64,000 bases of DNA. It comes from Trichoplax adhaerens. Taxonomy: Eukaryota; Placozoa; Uniplacotomia; Trichoplacea; Trichoplacidae. Shown piece after piece: positions 13,527-25,929 of the stretch. A model generated the notes under the pieces. It saw only the letters and a program-made list of their open reading frames with translations, was not told where the DNA came from and ran no database searches. The stretch covers positions 3,509,035 through 3,573,034 of the forward strand of contig NW_002060946.1 of the NCBI RefSeq assembly GCF_000150275.1, given 5' to 3'. The position numbers were made by a program, and so were the translations under genes. Numbering within the stretch: position 1 is the first letter of the stretch; every line of letters begins with the position of its first letter.

Positions 13527-14310
13527 TTTAGCCACTAGTGAAAAATCGCTTGGACGAAAAGCTGCATTCATGGGCTATGTCAACAATCTTTCCATGACAA
13601 TACCATTACGACATCCCACCTAGGATTGAATATTTTCAAATTATGCAACCGATCGGATTTTCGGTTGTCTCTATCTAGAGGTAAAAATGAGGCATTTATT
13701 AACACATTGGTCTACTACTCATTTAGCCACTAGTGAAAAATCGCTTGGACGAAAAGCTGCATTCATGGGCTATTTAAATAATCTTTCCATGACAATACCA
13801 TTACGACATCCCACATAGGATTGAATATTTTCAAATTATGCAACCGATCGGATTTTCGGTTGTCTCTATCTAGAGGCAAAAATGAGGCATTTATCAACAC
13901 ATTGGTCTACTAGTCATTTAGCCACTAGTGAAAAATCGCTTGGACGAAAAGCTGCATTCATGGGCTATTTAAACAATCTTTCCATGACAATACCATTACG
14001 ACATCCCACATAGGATTGAATATTTTCAAATTATGCAACCGATCGGATTTTCGGTTGTCTCTATCTAGAGGCAAAAATGAGACATTTATTAAGACATTGG
14101 TCTACTAGTCATTTAGCCACTAGTGAAAAATCGCTTGGACGAAAAGCTGCATTCATGGGCTATTTAAATAATCTTTCCATGACAATACCATTACGACATC
14201 CCACATAGGATTGAATATTTTCAAATTATGCAACCGATCGGATTTTCGGTTGTCTCTATCTAGAGGCAAAAATGAGACATTTATTAGCACATTGGTCAAC
14301 TACTCATGTG
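13527..14310 (+). repeat. four-copy 195-bp tandem array with internal hairpins
   Basis: The word GCCACTAGTG occurs at 13531, 13726, 13921 and 14116, exactly 195 bp apart. The copies differ by only a few substitutions across the whole unit, so the array is young or homogenised. Each unit contains CACTAGTG (perfect palindrome), CAACCGA..TCGGTTG (7-bp stem, 8-nt loop) and CTCTA-TC-TAGAG. No long open frame is shared by the copies. It could be a small satellite, an array of structured transcripts or the remnant of a mobile element; the sequence alone does not decide. Confidence 0.9.
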
Positions 14311-14529
14311 GCAGCCATAAGCGACGACGGTATCATTGCCTAATCCTTCATCCTTGATTGATTTTTTTTCTTATTATTGTAACGGTCGTCTTTTACGACT
14401 GTGCTGCGCTATGCAAATTGAAATAATGTGCATGAATTTGGAGCTCTTTTCATGCTTGACTCCAGGGACTTTTGCATCAAAATGAGCAAGCTTCTATGAT
14501 GATATTATCATCCTCATTACTAAAATAAT

Positions 14530-14810
14530 ATTAGCCTTTTGCTGTGATCTCTCGGCCGTCTCCATTTCTACCCAAGCCAGAGCACACATGAATGGATTGT
14601 GTTAGCTCGGGCCTTCGTCCCCGCCCATCATCGTTGAAGAGAGAAAGCTTGCCTGGTTTCAAGCCTTTACTGAATGGCCCATGCCTGTATGTATGCGCGC
14701 GCCTATTTGGGGTCAATGGCCGAGGTCAATCGGCGGGGTCATGGTTGGCAACCAGGTTTGCAACCAGCTCTCCGCCATCATGCGCGATGAAAAAAAGCAA
14801 ATGAAGAATG
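14530..14810. other. GC- and CpG-rich patch of unknown origin
   Basis: A segment of about 280 bp that is clearly richer in GC than its surroundings, with repeated CpG (GGCCG, GCGCGCGCC, GGCGGGG). Both strands are open for 60-70 codons (14592-14804 plus, 14531-14716 minus), but neither product resembles a family known to me. It may be an unmethylated promoter or exon of an unseen transcript, or foreign DNA. Confidence 0.4.
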
Positions 14811-17800
14811 GTTAGTGGCGTGCTGAATGAATCATCATCACAGGCCATGAATTGTCCAGGGTATACTGAACTGTAGCAGCAAGTCTTGAATTCAAAAAAA
14901 TAGCCCGCTGTAAAGGGCTTTTATTCATGACTCCATCCATTTCTTTTCACCATTTCAATAGTTTTTTTTGTTGTTGGCATGCGTTGCATTGTACTGTATT
15001 GCTACCATATTAGACGTCATATTATACGTACAGTATGAGTTGATGGCTTGAAAGCTTGAACAACAACTGCAGTCGATGCCGGTTGCCGGTATCCTACAGG
15101 ATGTACTCTACCCATGGACACAATGTACTGTAGGTGAGCACCGTTGGTACATGATCCAGTATCCTTCTCTACAGTACCAACACTACAGTGTACAGTCGTT
15201 GAGCAACACCTTGGCTTGTCGACAAAAATAATAAAAATAAACACAATCTGTGTTTGTTTTTAGTTTTGAAAAGCCCGACAAGTATATCAACGCATTCTAC
15301 GATCGTGAGGTAGAAAGTGGAGGAGAGATCTTCAAGTCCCAACTGGAACATCTTGATTAATAGAGTAAGTAGTTGGATGGATCGTTATGTAATTTTAAAA
15401 TAGATCAATGCAGTATTTATCAACGGATGAAAACAACAACTTGCAAACCTGATCAGTTCAACTCGACATGTTACGCTGATGATACATCACCCATGCGATG
15501 GCAGGGTGTGCTTGCATTTTTTTTCTCTTTCCTCTATCAGTGGTCTACTTTTCCATCGATCGACCTACTACTATACAGTATAGACGCTAGACGCTGTTTT
15601 ATTAACGTAGAGCTTGTTAGTGATCGTCTTGGATTGAAATACTCCAAGTCTATCTTGATTCTTACCGTTAATAACTGGTCGAAATGGATGTCATTAAATA
15701 GAAACCATGACTTGATCCAAACATGCTAACCCAAACTTTTTGAAGCTGATACAACATCATTTCATTATAGCAAATATTTTACATCTGTCGAAATTGTTTC
15801 CGCCTGTATGAATATCACTCACTCACTTTGTCTATTCTACACTGTACAGTAACCATCGCTCACTTTGGTCATAGACTGATAGCAAACTCTCTCGCTATAT
15901 CTGTTAGACTAAAAATTTACTAAAGTCGATTACAAAAGTCTCTCCGCTCACAGTACTATACATGAACATTATTAACTGAATGATCGATCCAACGACCTTT
16001 ATCGCAAATAATACCGATTCAATTCCATGGATAAAAATGGCCCCCCCCCCAAAAAATAGACGGTACAGCATAGAAAACGAATATTTTAAAATTCATCGTC
16101 CTAATCGACTTCAGATAAACTCCATGATTCTACTGCTAGTCGAGATGAAGGCGTTATGAAGCCGTTCTAATTTTACCAAAGCCGGTGAAACTAGAATAGA
16201 TTCCACGCGTATTCAGTACTGCAGTACAGAAATAGTATAAGGCATTGGCGTATAACATATGTAAATGAATAGGTTTAGCCATTCACCATTTTACTATTAA
16301 TGATTGATTGATTGATGGTTGCATGTTGACAGTAGAGTATCTGAGTGTAATCCTACCTTGCCTATACTCTACTTATAATATGCGCTTGACTGACAGAAAC
16401 ACTACCTAAACAACTATGTCCACTGAACCGGTTTCGCTAGTGTTGTAGTCAGCATCCAATATCCAACAAGGAACTGGGCCTCTATTAGCTTAATGAAGCT
16501 GCTCTACATATTGCAGTAGTAAGCCATGCAAGATTCTACAGAGCACGTTGTTGTTGAAGGAAATCCTAGCTCAAGAGGCAAAACGGCGGATTGGCATGGA
16601 TACAATACAATTTATTGCAAGCGATCTTTGACAAGGGACTATTTTCTTGTAGTCTTTTAAGTAGCCGTATGCTTACCCTTTTATATCGCATACTATATGA
16701 AATAAGTATCATCATGCCCTCCAAATAGTATTACTGCTATACTCTATCCAATATTGGCAGAGTCTGTTCGACAGTATTAGCCGGCGACAATATTTCCATA
16801 AAACAACATTAGTCATGGTAGCAATAAATTGACCGGTATGGCAAGAATTGTTCCCAACTGTAAAAGTCAAATATTATTCGTACATACGGGTATAAACTAC
16901 TACTAAAAGAAGACTTTTAAGTAGTCCATGATACTAGCATGCGATATGGCCAATCAATTTGGCCAGATTAATTTAATTAATTGAATTAGGGTGCACATTC
17001 CGCAGATTGTCAAGGAATGACACAGGAGATCTCCAGTTGTACAGTACTAGGAATGAGTTCATTACTCATAGGTAGGAGAAAGTCCATAGCCTATTTATTG
17101 ATTGACGATAAAACGAGATGCATTTGGCAACATTGCACGTGGTAGTAACTTGGCCGATGCGAAACACCGGTCTTCGGATCAATTCATGCGGCAAGTTTTT
17201 TTTCGGTTAAAAGAAAAATAGTCACGTTGTTCGCCGCGATGTATGCATAGAATTTCATACAGCTGTTGGACCGATAGGACAGTATTACCGAATATAATTT
17301 AATTAAGTGGCAAAAGAAAATTAAAGTAGACGAAATGACCAGAGACAGTACTGTAGGTCAAAGGCCTCTGAAAAAATTTACTTTTTACACATCCTAGAGA
17401 CGCTAATTGTATATATATATATAGTGCACTCAAATTGGTAAGAAAATTGGCCAAGTCCCAATGAGTAAAAAAGGTAGTTGTTGTGAGACAGCGGCTACTT
17501 GTTTTCAAAAAGGAAAAATATTTCATATAGGAAATGCGTCCAAAGCATAAATATAGTACTAAAGTACAACCGCATCAGGACAATTGCCACCCATGACTTT
17601 TACGGGCATTTTCTACCCCTGAAGAACTATTTAGCTATTCAAAAATCGAAAAATTCTTCTATCATTTACATTTATGTGTTACTTTTTATAATTTAAGACA
17701 CATTAACTCAAAAAGATTTAGTTATGGATGGCAATTATCCGGGTGACAGTTGTCCTAAAACCATAAAATGCTGCGCTTGATTTTATATATTGTCCAATTC

Positions 17801-18447
17801 GATTATGTGTATAGATGCACACATACTTTGCCAAGAAATCACTAGAGGACACCAAGTGTGTGTGTAATGTCTTCTTGACGAGCACATGAATTGGAATTTT
17901 TATGTCGTTACAATTCAATATTATTGCAAAAAAAACGATTTATATTGTTACGATTTAAGAATATGTACTTGCTGTGTAAACTTTACAGTAGAAGTACGTA
18001 GTTAGTGCGAGTAGTGTTCAATAAGCTAATTTTGTAAACCTTTACGCGAAAGCAATCTTTATTCTTACATTATTTCATCGTGCAACGTACAGTAAACGAC
18101 TTCAACTAAAATTTTATCCTCTTATTACAATAAAAAGAAGTTCCTGTTTTTTATCAAGAGGAGAAAGTTTTTTATTTTAAGAGGGGATGAGCAAAAGAAT
18201 TCAAGACATATTTATTTACAGTATATTATGCCACTAGATTATAAATTACCAATAGAGCGCCAGTTACTAGGGTAATATTTTAATATTAGTTGATATTAAA
18301 TAAGTGAATAGGAGTGTACGCAAATTAACAAGAAACTGCATACCACGGATTGAGAAATTTTCACCTAACGTTCGCTTGAACTTTTTGTAGGTACAAAAGT
18401 TACTTCACAACTTTACCCATATTATTCTGCGCACTCAAATTTGAGAA

Positions 18448-20760
18448 ATGGCGGAAGCAAGGCAAGCTGTTGCATTCCAATTTACAATCACCTCTAATGG
18501 GATTTTTATCGACTTCAATCAAGTAGGAATCAATAATGCTATTCAAACAGTATTACACGCAATACGGCTGAAATGGCGCAACTTCCGTAATTCTCTACAT
18601 AAGAGTGTATTTCCAAATTCTGCTAAATCGTATCTAATTATCGCGATGGTATTAGTTTTACTGCGCTATCTACAGTTTGGGCCGGTAAAATATCTCTTTC
18701 AATTAGAAGCTTACATCCCTACGCAGGATCCTCGAATTACCATCGCCACTCATGTTGTTATATTAGCAACGGTATTGTGGATCACCTTGGCTTATTTTAA
18801 GCGATACATGTTAAAAGTTTTGCTTATGTACAAGGGATGGATATTTGAGAGCGGAGGAAAGATCTCGCTCCAAACTAAAATTTGGTATGGCTTGATAAAT
18901 ATGTTGAAGTGGAAAGGAAAACTCCAGTTATTAAGCTATCAGTCTTCACTGCCACGATTGCCAGTCCCTTCTTTAGAATCAACTACCAAAAGATACCTCC
19001 AATCAGTACGTCCGTTAGTTAACGACGAAAAATATGACCGGATGGCCAAGCTGGCCAATGAATTCCAGAATGGTATTGGATGTAAACTCCAACGTTATCT
19101 AGTTCTTTATTCATGGTGGGCGAGTAACTATGTCTCTAGCTGGTGGGAAAATTATGTCTATTTACGGAGTCGTGAATCACTCCTCATTAATAGTAACTAT
19201 TACATGATAGATGGAGCCACTGAAGAAACCGTGACCAACAGACAAGCTGCTCGCGCAGCAAGCATAACAAGAAGTGTAATACAATATCGCCAAATGATAG
19301 ACGATGAGAGCTTGGAACCATTGATACTTCGGGATTCAATTCCGATGTGTTGTAAGCAACATCTTAGGCAAATGAATACTGCAAGATTACCCGGAAAGGA
19401 ATTTGATAAGATTGCCCATTACAGTTCAAGCATTTCTCGTCATATTGCCGTTCTTCATAAAGGTCGCTATTACAAGCTTGATTTGTATCGCGGTCCACGC
19501 TGGCTAAAATTAGTGGACCTAGAAAAGCAATTTCAGCGTATCATTGATGATGAAGAAGAACCACTACCGAGTGAATTACACTTGGCTGCGTTAACAGCCG
19601 TAGACAGGACTCGCTGGGCTACAATACGTGAAGAATACTTCTCAAACGGAATTAATAAGCAGTCTCTAGATGTAATCGAAAAATCTGCTTTTGTTCTTGT
19701 ATTAGACGATACCGAACAATTTTATCAAGAAAATGATCCTAGTAAGTTTAATTCATTTTGCAAAGCATGCCTTTGCGGTAACGGTTACAACAGATGGTTT
19801 GATAAATCAATGACTGCAATCATTTATGCTAATGGACGATTTGGAGCGAATTTGGAGCACACATTTGCAGATGCACCAATATTTGGTCATCTACTTGAAT
19901 ATCTCATGACAAACGATGCATCTCCAGGAAGATTTAAGCCGGATGGCCATTGTGATGGTGAATCCAGCGTGGACAATATTGGCCGTCCTACCCGATTGAA
20001 GTGGGATATTCCTTCTAAATGTTGTGAAGAAATTGAAGATTGCGCCCAAATTGCAAAGTCGGCCATAAGTGATCTCGATCTTTATGTGCTAGATTTTACT
20101 GAATATGGCAAAGGATATATGAAAACTTGTAAAGTTAGTCCTGATGGTTACATGCAAATGGCGTTACAATTGACCTACTATAGATTAAGTCGTCAATTTT
20201 GCTTAACCTACGAGTCAAGCATGACACGATTATACAGAGAAGGTAGGACTGAAACTGTTCGACCTGTTACTACGTTGTCTACAGAATTCGTTCACACTAT
20301 GTGCGATAAAAAGAAAAGCAGCGCTGAAAAGCGTCAAGCTTTAAGGAATGCTTGTGAAAATCATGCTATGTTAGCAAAGGAAGCCATGTTGGGTTATGGG
20401 ATCGATCGCCATCTGTTTTGCTTATATGTTGTATCAAAATATCTTAAACTCGATTCACCGTTTTTAAAAGAAGTATTAAGTGAACCTTGGCGCCTGTCTA
20501 CTAGTCAAACCCCTCACAGGCAGACGAAATTTTGCAAAGATGATGATTACGATGCTTGCGCTAAAAAGTTATCTGCTGGTGGTGGATTTGGCCCAGTGGC
20601 AGACGACGGCTATGGCGTTTCTTACATTTTTACTGGCAATCGATATGTAGTCATTCATATTACATCAAAGAAATCCTGCAGAGGTACAGGTTCCGAAAAA
20701 TTTGCTAAAATGTTGAGAAAAAGCCTACTAGATATGCGAAAAATCTTTCAAGATTCTTAA
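18448..20760 (+). CDS. CPT1: carnitine O-palmitoyltransferase 1, intronless copy A
   Basis: Outer-mitochondrial-membrane enzyme that moves long-chain acyl groups from CoA to carnitine, the committed step of mitochondrial fatty-acid import. One uninterrupted 770-aa frame, against about 773 aa for human CPT1A. It starts with the family N-terminus MAEARQAVAFQF, followed by two hydrophobic segments at about 61-76 and 97-117. The catalytic domain has SWWA(S/T)NYVS, NSNYY, QAARAAS, GRYYK and catalytic His471 in NLEHTFADAP (human His473). Further C-terminal are CLTYESSMTRL-REGRTE, STSQTP and GGGFGPVADDGYGVSY. AATAAA lies 140 bp downstream. Vertebrate CPT1 genes have many introns; the absence here suggests a retroposed ancestor. 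Residue 5 is Arg where vertebrate CPT1A/B have His. Confidence 0.96.
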   Translation: MAEARQAVAFQFTITSNGIFIDFNQVGINNAIQTVLHAIRLKWRNFRNSLHKSVFPNSAKSYLIIAMVLVLLRYLQFGPVKYLFQLEAYIPTQDPRITIATHVVILATVLWITLAYFKRYMLKVLLMYKGWIFESGGKISLQTKIWYGLINMLKWKGKLQLLSYQSSLPRLPVPSLESTTKRYLQSVRPLVNDEKYDRMAKLANEFQNGIGCKLQRYLVLYSWWASNYVSSWWENYVYLRSRESLLINSNYYMIDGATEETVTNRQAARAASITRSVIQYRQMIDDESLEPLILRDSIPMCCKQHLRQMNTARLPGKEFDKIAHYSSSISRHIAVLHKGRYYKLDLYRGPRWLKLVDLEKQFQRIIDDEEEPLPSELHLAALTAVDRTRWATIREEYFSNGINKQSLDVIEKSAFVLVLDDTEQFYQENDPSKFNSFCKACLCGNGYNRWFDKSMTAIIYANGRFGANLEHTFADAPIFGHLLEYLMTNDASPGRFKPDGHCDGESSVDNIGRPTRLKWDIPSKCCEEIEDCAQIAKSAISDLDLYVLDFTEYGKGYMKTCKVSPDGYMQMALQLTYYRLSRQFCLTYESSMTRLYREGRTETVRPVTTLSTEFVHTMCDKKKSSAEKRQALRNACENHAMLAKEAMLGYGIDRHLFCLYVVSKYLKLDSPFLKEVLSEPWRLSTSQTPHRQTKFCKDDDYDACAKKLSAGGGFGPVADDGYGVSYIFTGNRYVVIHITSKKSCRGTGSEKFAKMLRKSLLDMRKIFQDS

Positions 20761-20900
20761 AATCATATTCCTTCTTACAAATTTATGGCCTTCATTGAAC
20801 TAGAAGCGTTAGTTTACTTACCACTGTATTCTCAGATAAGATAGTTAATTGTATCTCGGTTATCAAGCGTCGTTAAATTGATCAATTTTATTTTGTATGC

Positions 20901-20906
20901 AATAAA
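20901..20906 (+). promoter_or_regulatory. candidate CPT1 copy A polyadenylation signal
   Basis: AATAAA about 140 bp past the stop codon, preceded by an AT-rich stretch. Confidence 0.6.
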
Positions 20907-23900
20907 GTAAGATCGTACTATCGTTAGCTGCTTCATGCCAAAATTATCAAGGTAACTAGATGGTTATCATTCAACACTAGGTTATTTATAATCTGCAGTG
21001 TGATACGGAATTGATAAATATTCCTTATTGCGATATTTTGTTTAGCAACGTTATAGCACTTTGAAAGAGTGTCATTCTTGAAATACCGGAGAGATTACTT
21101 ACGACTTTGAAATACTGTAGTATAAATCCAAGTTTTCGTAATAGTAGATAGTATATAATTGCTATCAATTCGTCGTATCATTGCTTTAGTAACTAGAAAT
21201 AGGTACATTTCCATTTGATAACGGATGGACCCTTTACAAGTTCAGATTTGAAGTCCGAAATTATGATACTAATTCATGTTATATGGAAATTGAACAATTT
21301 ATAATGTAATTTATTTTTATGCTATTTAACGCAGCAGCAATGCTTCTTTTATTCAAATTTGGGTAATGTATATCGTTGTATGAAGGCATTGCTGCAAGAT
21401 CAAATTTCTGGCGATAAATTTACTGCATGCAAGAGCACTGTGATTACTATGTATGCCTATAGTAGTATATGCTTATACGTATTTTACCGTTTGTGAAAGT
21501 GTTTTGCCTGTGTGGTGAAAATTTAATATTACTTAATTCACTCTCAAATGACCGACTTGGAAGATACTACGTGATCTATGTTTCTAAATGCTTTGTGCCG
21601 GCGACATGCTTCCTAGTCTGTATATCTGTAAATAAATACAGTTGGCTCTGCAATGAATAAAAAGTAAAATTGTATCACTTCTATTATTAAGAAAGTTGGT
21701 CAACACTGTGATTCGTATTAAGGATAGCAATGTTAACTTTGTTTGCAATTAGTAATGATTTTACATTTCTAGAGATAATCGTATTTCGGTCAATTTTATA
21801 AATTACACCGCATAGATGTCAATAAGAAGCGTATGTTGTGCTCAATGATTTATAGCATATTGGCATACTGTACATATTTACCGTACATGAGTATGATTTT
21901 CTGTAGTCGTAACTATTATAAATCTATAGAGGTACAGTATATGCGTAAATATCATAAATCCGTAGAGGTATATACGCGTCAATAAATTATTATTATTATT
22001 AATAAATCTACTTCCATGATGGAATTACTCGGAGTTTTAATCATTTTTTTTCTCTGTCTCTCTATCTTACGAAAGATACCACAAATACGTAGTGCAAGCA
22101 AATGCTATCCGCAATGTAGAGGCGCAAACATTAGAATATTTATTTTACTATTTTTCTTTCAATATGTTACTGAGCGACATAAAGTATATTTTCAAATACG
22201 CGTACGTGATACATGATACTAGTGTAGACTGTAGACATACAATATACAGTATTACTTGTGTTCTGGTTACTTCGATATGCTATTGCTTGCTAGTTAGTGA
22301 GTAACTACTGTATAGTATATAATTCTAGTAGATACCCTGCCTAAAGTAAACCTTGTACTGTACAAGTTTCTATTATTCCAGTATGTAGGTACTTGACAAG
22401 TGAAAAAGGAAAAAGACATTCGTCAAATTACATAATCGTACTGGCTGCATGGCTATGTACATCTGAGCCAAAATATTTGTTGACTGATATGTTTTACTGT
22501 TAAAACAAAACATGTATACTCGTCTATTAAAAACACAAGTATTAGCTAAATAGTTAAGTAGCCAATAGTCTTGAATCGGTTGCTTTATGTTGGAAAAGCG
22601 TCAACATAAAATCAATATTTCGCAGGCGTATTGCACGTATGCAACGCTTGAATATACTGTACTGTACAGTGTACAATATAGAGAGAGAGATTCTGTATCT
22701 ACTAACGTTATGGCTGAGTGTACATATGCGATGGAAACGATATAAATAACCATCTGCATTATTTACAACCCCCCAAAATGTTTAATAATGATAATAATAA
22801 TAATTGTTATTATTGTTTTGGAATTGAATTGTTCTACTTGGACTTTGACCCAATCCAATCATTTTTTTACAACTGCAGTTTACAGGCATGATGTTCTCAT
22901 GACTTGAGGCCTGTTCTAATTATATCAAGAAATCCTGGGTAGCTTGACTAATAACGGGTATACTTTTATCGCTCATTCTGGTGTAGGCGTCTAAAATAAG
23001 TGTCGGTTTATCATGGTTCAAGAGGATCATGATCGTGATTGTAGGTGAGCAGTCGTAAGCAAGCTGTTAATCCTATCTCGTACTAACTCCACTAAAGGAG
23101 TCATCATGCGATCATAAATTGGTAGCATGCTTACGTGAAGATCAAGAGTTGTTATCTATGCTATATCTACAGTATGTCTTTATGTACATACTGTACTGTA
23201 CAGTGGATATATCGGGGCTTTACTTACAGTATGTCATTCTTCAAGTTGATTTCTTGAACCATCAACTACAATACTGTGTTGTACAGTGTCGTATTTTCGC
23301 CTCCTCGCTGGCGATAAACAATCCAATTACTCCTCCTTCTTTTATCATGCATATGAGTTGTTGACAAAATTAGCCATATTGTACTGTATTTGCATGACTA
23401 TAGGTTTAACCTGGCTTTAACTATGTTATTCACCGACTACAGCACCATACTGTACGGTGGAATTTCATTTCAATCTTTCCCACCCGATAAGTAATAAATA
23501 AATAACTAAAATAATTCTATCATAAATAGTAAATAGTGCAGCACTGTCAATAATTAAATTACAAAACTGTACAGTACAATTCAGTATCGACGCATACTAC
23601 GGATTGACGACCCAATTTGACAACTCGTGAAGACCTTGGTACATGCGTACTGGCGGCAAAATGTCCATAGTACTGTACACTGTACACTGTACACTGTACA
23701 AACCACCCAGCCAATAACACCGTTACCCTCCATATATCACATGCCACCCATTTAAGCCAGGGCAACATCATACGGCCATTGAAAAAAAACTCATTGGCGT
23801 CTTGGACAGTGAAAGTTGCATTAGCCAGCATAGGACTAGGCAAAGAAAAACGTGAATCTTAACCTATATCTGTTATGATAGCATTCAGCTTATTAACAAA

Positions 23901-25136
23901 GTCAAGGTATGTAATAAAAGTCAGTAATGTAACAGTTTATTGAATTTCTTTGGAGGACTTGCAAATGTGTGATGATTGGCAAAAAGTGGATGTTTATCGT
24001 TATGCGCTAGGCAAATTGTCAGTGGGGTCCACCGTTAAAGTACACAATATTGAGTCACGTTAGCAATTGATAGGATACTGATATATAAAATTGACTTATC
24101 CAATATCTTAGACTGTACTCAGTACATAAAATGAACATGATAAATGGTAAAAATGGAATTAAAACGAGTTTGGACATTTTGAAGTTCAATCTTCAATCTT
24201 GAGTTCAAGGTAAAGAACAAAAACAGACCCCAGTGGGTACTGCTGATACACTCGTTCTGTACTGTACTGTACTTTAAAAAAGCGCAATGAACTTCGGTGA
24301 CACTAAGGAAAATAAACTGTATAGGCTAAATCAAGTCCTGCCTGTCCAGATCGATTTTGAACACGAGTGTTGACAAATTGGAACTTTCAATTTTTCACGT
24401 CATCTTGCCATCCAAGTTAATCGCGCTGTACACTACGTTGTACGTAGTCGACAAACTTTCTATACTGTAACTTGATTGAAGAATAATCATCATACTACAC
24501 CACAATAGCAGTCAGCGTATATCGGTCTTTCACTACTATTGTGCATATTTTCGGTAATTGTCTGTTGTCCTTCTCGGTACTGGAAACAGTCTTATGCTTA
24601 CCGTTTATTCCATTTCATATACTGTACAATTTCATTCATACTCGTGATTGAATAACAAAATTATTGGACTTTGTACTTCTTCCATTTTCCATATTGTTAT
24701 CCGCTGCTGTGTAATTTTGTGATTGTCTACACTGTACAGTACTGTCCCACTACTTTCCATGCCGTAGGACACCTACTGTGATACTATGTGCAATTCCGTA
24801 AAGGCGGAGAGTGGGTGTTTACTGGTTGGAAAAAAAAGGAGTTGCCCACGTTTAACTTAATAGTACTGTAAAAGACTCCTACAGAAGAATAATATACAGT
24901 ATCATCGTCTAAGCTGTTGACACTGAGTACTGTATCTGAGTAAGTTATTATGAACGGGCCTACTCCCACATGCATCGGACGTCCTACGCATCATTGGTAT
25001 TATATTGTTGTATATTTGTTTTGCGCGATAACGGCCAACTACAGCACTGTAAACATTGGACCAATTCAGGTGACAAGCCTAATCCTGATTCCCAATGACT
25101 CCAGTTCACAACTATCGTCAATTCTGTAGTGTAGGA

Positions 25137-25445
25137 GACGATCTTGATAGATAAATACTACAGTACAGTCGTACTCTTCATCCATTATAATTATTCAACA
25201 GAAATTATTTCAATGAACTAAGACTTCAAGGGGTCCGACCGAATTCTATATACAAATGGTAGGATAATAATAGAATAGAAGAGCGAGCAGAAGACGGTCT
25301 TGATAAATACTACAGTCGTACTATATTACTATTAAATAGAGACTACTTTAAAGGGTCCTCCTGTAGAATAATCGGAGAAAAGGTAGGAGATAAAAATACT
25401 GCTGTAATCATCATTAAACAGAGACTATTTCAATCAACTAAAACT
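25137..25445 (+). repeat. diverged tandem duplication upstream of CPT1 copy B
   Basis: The block GACG(A/G)TCTTGATA...AAATACTACAG recurs about 155 bp apart (near 25137 and 25293). A weaker third copy follows, with the shared segment AGAGACTA(C/T)TT near 25337 and 25420. Copies are substantially diverged. Confidence 0.5.
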
Positions 25446-25929
25446 TGCCTCATGTTGGTAATGCCCTAAATTCGATAGAATAATCCAACAGCTAGTAACA
25501 GAGTCAAACAACATCATATAGTCAATGCAGTAACTACAAATATACCTAATTGTCAAAATAATCGCAAGATTAGCATACACCGTAGCATGCGAACTAATGG
25601 AATGTTTCTCTTTCATAAATTAGCTAGAGAGAAATAAGGAAAAGAAATCAACACTAATCTTGAATAGTAGTAAAGAATCAGAAACACCCAACGTGGTTAA
25701 GGTTAACAAAGGAAATCGTAGCTTATCTTCTTCGTATACTGTACAGTATAGGACACTGAATTTCGCACAAGCGCTGGTTCGTCAATTGGCTTATTCAGAA
25801 ATTTACACGGCTTCTTAACTTAATTTATATTCCAGCCTCCTTTGCTGTACAGTATACGTCTATATCCCCCTTAAAAAGAAAATTAAATTCGCTACTTGAG
25901 TATTGTTTCCATTTCTGAACTTATCGAAG

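Larger units (their letters stand above)
11097..18447. other. 7.3-kb gene-poor interval between GLG1 and the first CPT1
   Basis: No exon that I can tie to a protein family. It holds GLG1 3' UTR sequence, a diverged 144-bp duplication (12560-12856), an ATTA microsatellite, the four-copy 195-bp array (13527-14310), a GC-rich patch (14530-14810) and isolated CTGTACAG motifs such as 15842. From 15730 to 18300 I see only AT-rich non-coding sequence. The 118-aa open frame at 15373-15729 has no recognisable features. Confidence 0.6.
20761..25929. other. 5.2-kb spacer between the CPT1 copies
   Basis: No supported gene. It contains CTGTACAG motifs at about 22672, 23196, 23566, 23670-23700 (a short run of TACACTG units), 24732, 25738 and 25843, plus short AT runs. 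A diverged array of about 155 bp lies at 25137-25445. Small open frames such as 23559-23843 (minus) overlap the palindromes and look accidental. Confidence 0.55.

Noticed and set aside
13527-14310. Hammerhead ribozyme in the 195-bp units
   Set aside because: I could not find the CTGATGA core and paired GAAA in the required arrangement on the strands I checked.
15373-15729. 118-codon plus-strand frame
   Set aside because: No recognisable domain, no splice or promoter context, composition like the surrounding non-coding DNA.
23559-23843. 94-codon minus-strand frame with hydrophobic stretches
   Set aside because: Its C-terminal half is encoded by CTGTACAG-type repeats; no family resemblance.
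25903-25929. Nine extra N-terminal codons on CPT1 copy B
   Set aside because: They begin at TTG, not ATG. The ATG at 25930 matches the family start and copy A.
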